NCBI GenBank assembly: GCA_011316305.1
Contig: SAUG01000142.1
Span: forward strand, 1 to 32,041
Source of the DNA: Rusavskia elegans
Lineage: Eukaryota > Ascomycota > Lecanoromycetes > Teloschistales > Teloschistaceae
Direction: 5' to 3'
Length of the DNA: 32,041 nt
A model generated the notes under the pieces. The model had not been told where the DNA came from, did no database searches, and saw nothing but the letters and a program-made list of their open reading frames with translations. This document shows, piece after piece, positions 30,822 through 32,041 of this stretch (within the stretch, counting starts at the first letter, position 1; each line of letters opens with the position of its first letter). A program made the position numbers and the translations under genes.

Positions 30822-32041
30822 ATAGTCAGTACGCGCTGACGCCTGTAATCATGATCACCCACTACCTTCATCGATGCGCTTACGGTGGTGTGAATGCTGC
30901 TCGGTTACCGAGGGGACCAATTGGATGCCCTTCCTAATCTTCGACCCGGAAGCTCCGAGCAATGGCGATCCCAAGACAGCTTCAATAACATCTTATTCTG
31001 TTACAGCTTCTTCGGCCTTGCCACCCAATGGAGCAGAACATAATATCTGGGCAGAATGAGACTCAGCAACAGCTAGGGACCGAGCAAACCGAAAGACAAA
31101 GTTTAGCTGCACATACGTGATATATCTCATACACGAACGATCTCTGCTGTGGGTGGGAAGAATTGTGGTTTGCTTCCTTCCTCAGCGATTCAAGCACAAG
31201 GCTTTGCGTACTCTTCGTCCGAGTATTCCTACCTTCTACGAGAACGTTGAAGGTTGCGTGCTTCAACATTTACACTTTTCTCTGGTTTCATGCCTCAATT
31301 TTAATCATACTCGCTCAACCCTTTCCATTCTCCAACGCCCTCCATGGCCAAAGCCGCGGCGATCAGGATCTTTTCCTCTATTAATATCAGTTGAGGATCC
31401 TCTGGCTGCGAGTCTCTGTCGTCATTCAGCTCAATGCATCCTCCAGAGCCAGATCGTTGTCCATGCAGGAAACTTCCCTAAAGAATATCACCTCCCCCGC
31501 TAGTTGTGGCATTCGATTCAGGGGTCAACCGATACAGCGTCTCACGTTGTAACAAAATCTGTCGAAATACAAGCTGTACACCAACTGCGGATATTGTTGT
31601 AGGCAGTAATGATGTGAGATCTAAGTAATTAGTACTACTCGAAACGCAATTGAGCTATCGACCGTTGTGTCCCCTTGTTGCGATCGACTATCAAGACGGC
31701 AAGCCCCTGAATCGAATGCCCTAGCAGGTGACGTGATAACAGCCTTAGGTGACAAGGTGTCGAGATGGAACGTCAGCTGTATATACATTCACATACGATA
31801 GGCTCTGACGGCAGACAACTTCCTTCAAGGGCTTCTTGGTCACCGATGCTTCGCAATCAACCTTGAAGTGCTGTTAGACCACCGGTCCAGAATCCAGTAA
31901 CCCTTCACGCAAAATCGTTCCCCGATGTAAACTCTGCTCCCATCCCAGTCTTGATCACGAATATTTATTCGGACTTTCAGACTGGCATCACCATCTCAAT
32001 CCATCGTCCTCATTACAGGAACAGCCCCCCAAAATTCTTCC
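30822..32041. other. Right-edge region without a firm gene
   Basis: The first few hundred bases should be the 3' UTR of the carrier gene. Beyond, only short frames occur. Two minus-strand stop-to-stop segments look protein-like: 31840-31995 and 31301-31477 (see findings). They could be the last exons of a gene entering from the right. TGACGT elements occur near 31733 (AGGTGACGTGA). No tRNA or repeat was recognised. Confidence 0.4.
31840..31995 (-). CDS. Possible exon of a gene entering from the right edge
   Basis: A minus-strand frame of about 51 codons before a TGA reads with an even mix of residues, such as VRINIRDQDWDGSRVYIGER then GYWILDRW. A possible acceptor (GATGCCAG) lies near its start. 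There is no ATG, no recognised domain and no confirmed upstream exon, so this may be chance. Confidence 0.18.
   Translation of the reverse strand, partial: DGDASLKVRINIRDQDWDGSRVYIGERFCVKGYWILDRWSNSTSRLIAKHR

Noticed and set aside
30874..31503. Plus-strand frames downstream of the carrier
   Set aside because: No domain, poor composition and no promoter or splice pattern; more likely 3' UTR and spacer.
1..32041. Biosynthetic cluster, transposon or horizontally acquired island
   Set aside because: The recognised genes are conserved housekeeping genes, with no transposase, terminal repeats or tailoring enzymes seen.

Overview
The window is nuclear DNA of a filamentous ascomycete (Pezizomycotina; a Dothideomycete is possible, but this is inference). 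It carries conserved eukaryotic proteins broken by short GT-AG introns of 46-110 nt, with no operons and no bacterial features. Exon joins were worked out by hand from reading frame, splice signals and family knowledge. No transcript evidence was available. Layout, left to right: (1) the 3' part of an ankyrin-repeat gene (+) that enters from the left edge, with an N-terminal pentapeptide array encoded by a 15-bp minisatellite; (2) about 1.5 kb without a convincing gene; (3) a Pfs2/WDR33-type pre-mRNA 3'-end processing factor (-, four exons); (4) a DGAT1-type MBOAT acyltransferase (+, three exons), head to head with (3); (5) about 0.9 kb of spacer; (6) the TORC2 subunit Sin1/Avo1 (-, four exons); (7) a PRCC-family nuclear protein (+), head to head with (6); (8) an uncharacterised AT-hook protein (-) with internal octapeptide and AT-hook repeats, and a doubtful small ORF downstream of it; (9) midasin (MDN1/REA1, -), about 4,909 residues over almost 15 kb and four exons; (10) a divergent SLC25 carrier of the peroxisomal type (+), head to head with midasin; (11) about 1.2 kb at the right edge without a firm gene. 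The genes are core housekeeping functions (mRNA 3'-end formation, triacylglycerol synthesis, TORC2 signalling, 60S ribosome maturation, organelle transport). They do not form one pathway and nothing suggests a metabolic cluster. Three head-to-head pairs share spacers of about 260-460 bp. The spacer between midasin and the carrier holds a perfect palindromic TGACGTCA site. I did not find an undescribed multi-gene system. The most unusual content is at protein level: the pentapeptide array on the ankyrin protein, the repeat-built AT-hook protein, the carrier with degenerate signature motifs and a long helical tail, and the clustering of midasin's introns between two giant exons.
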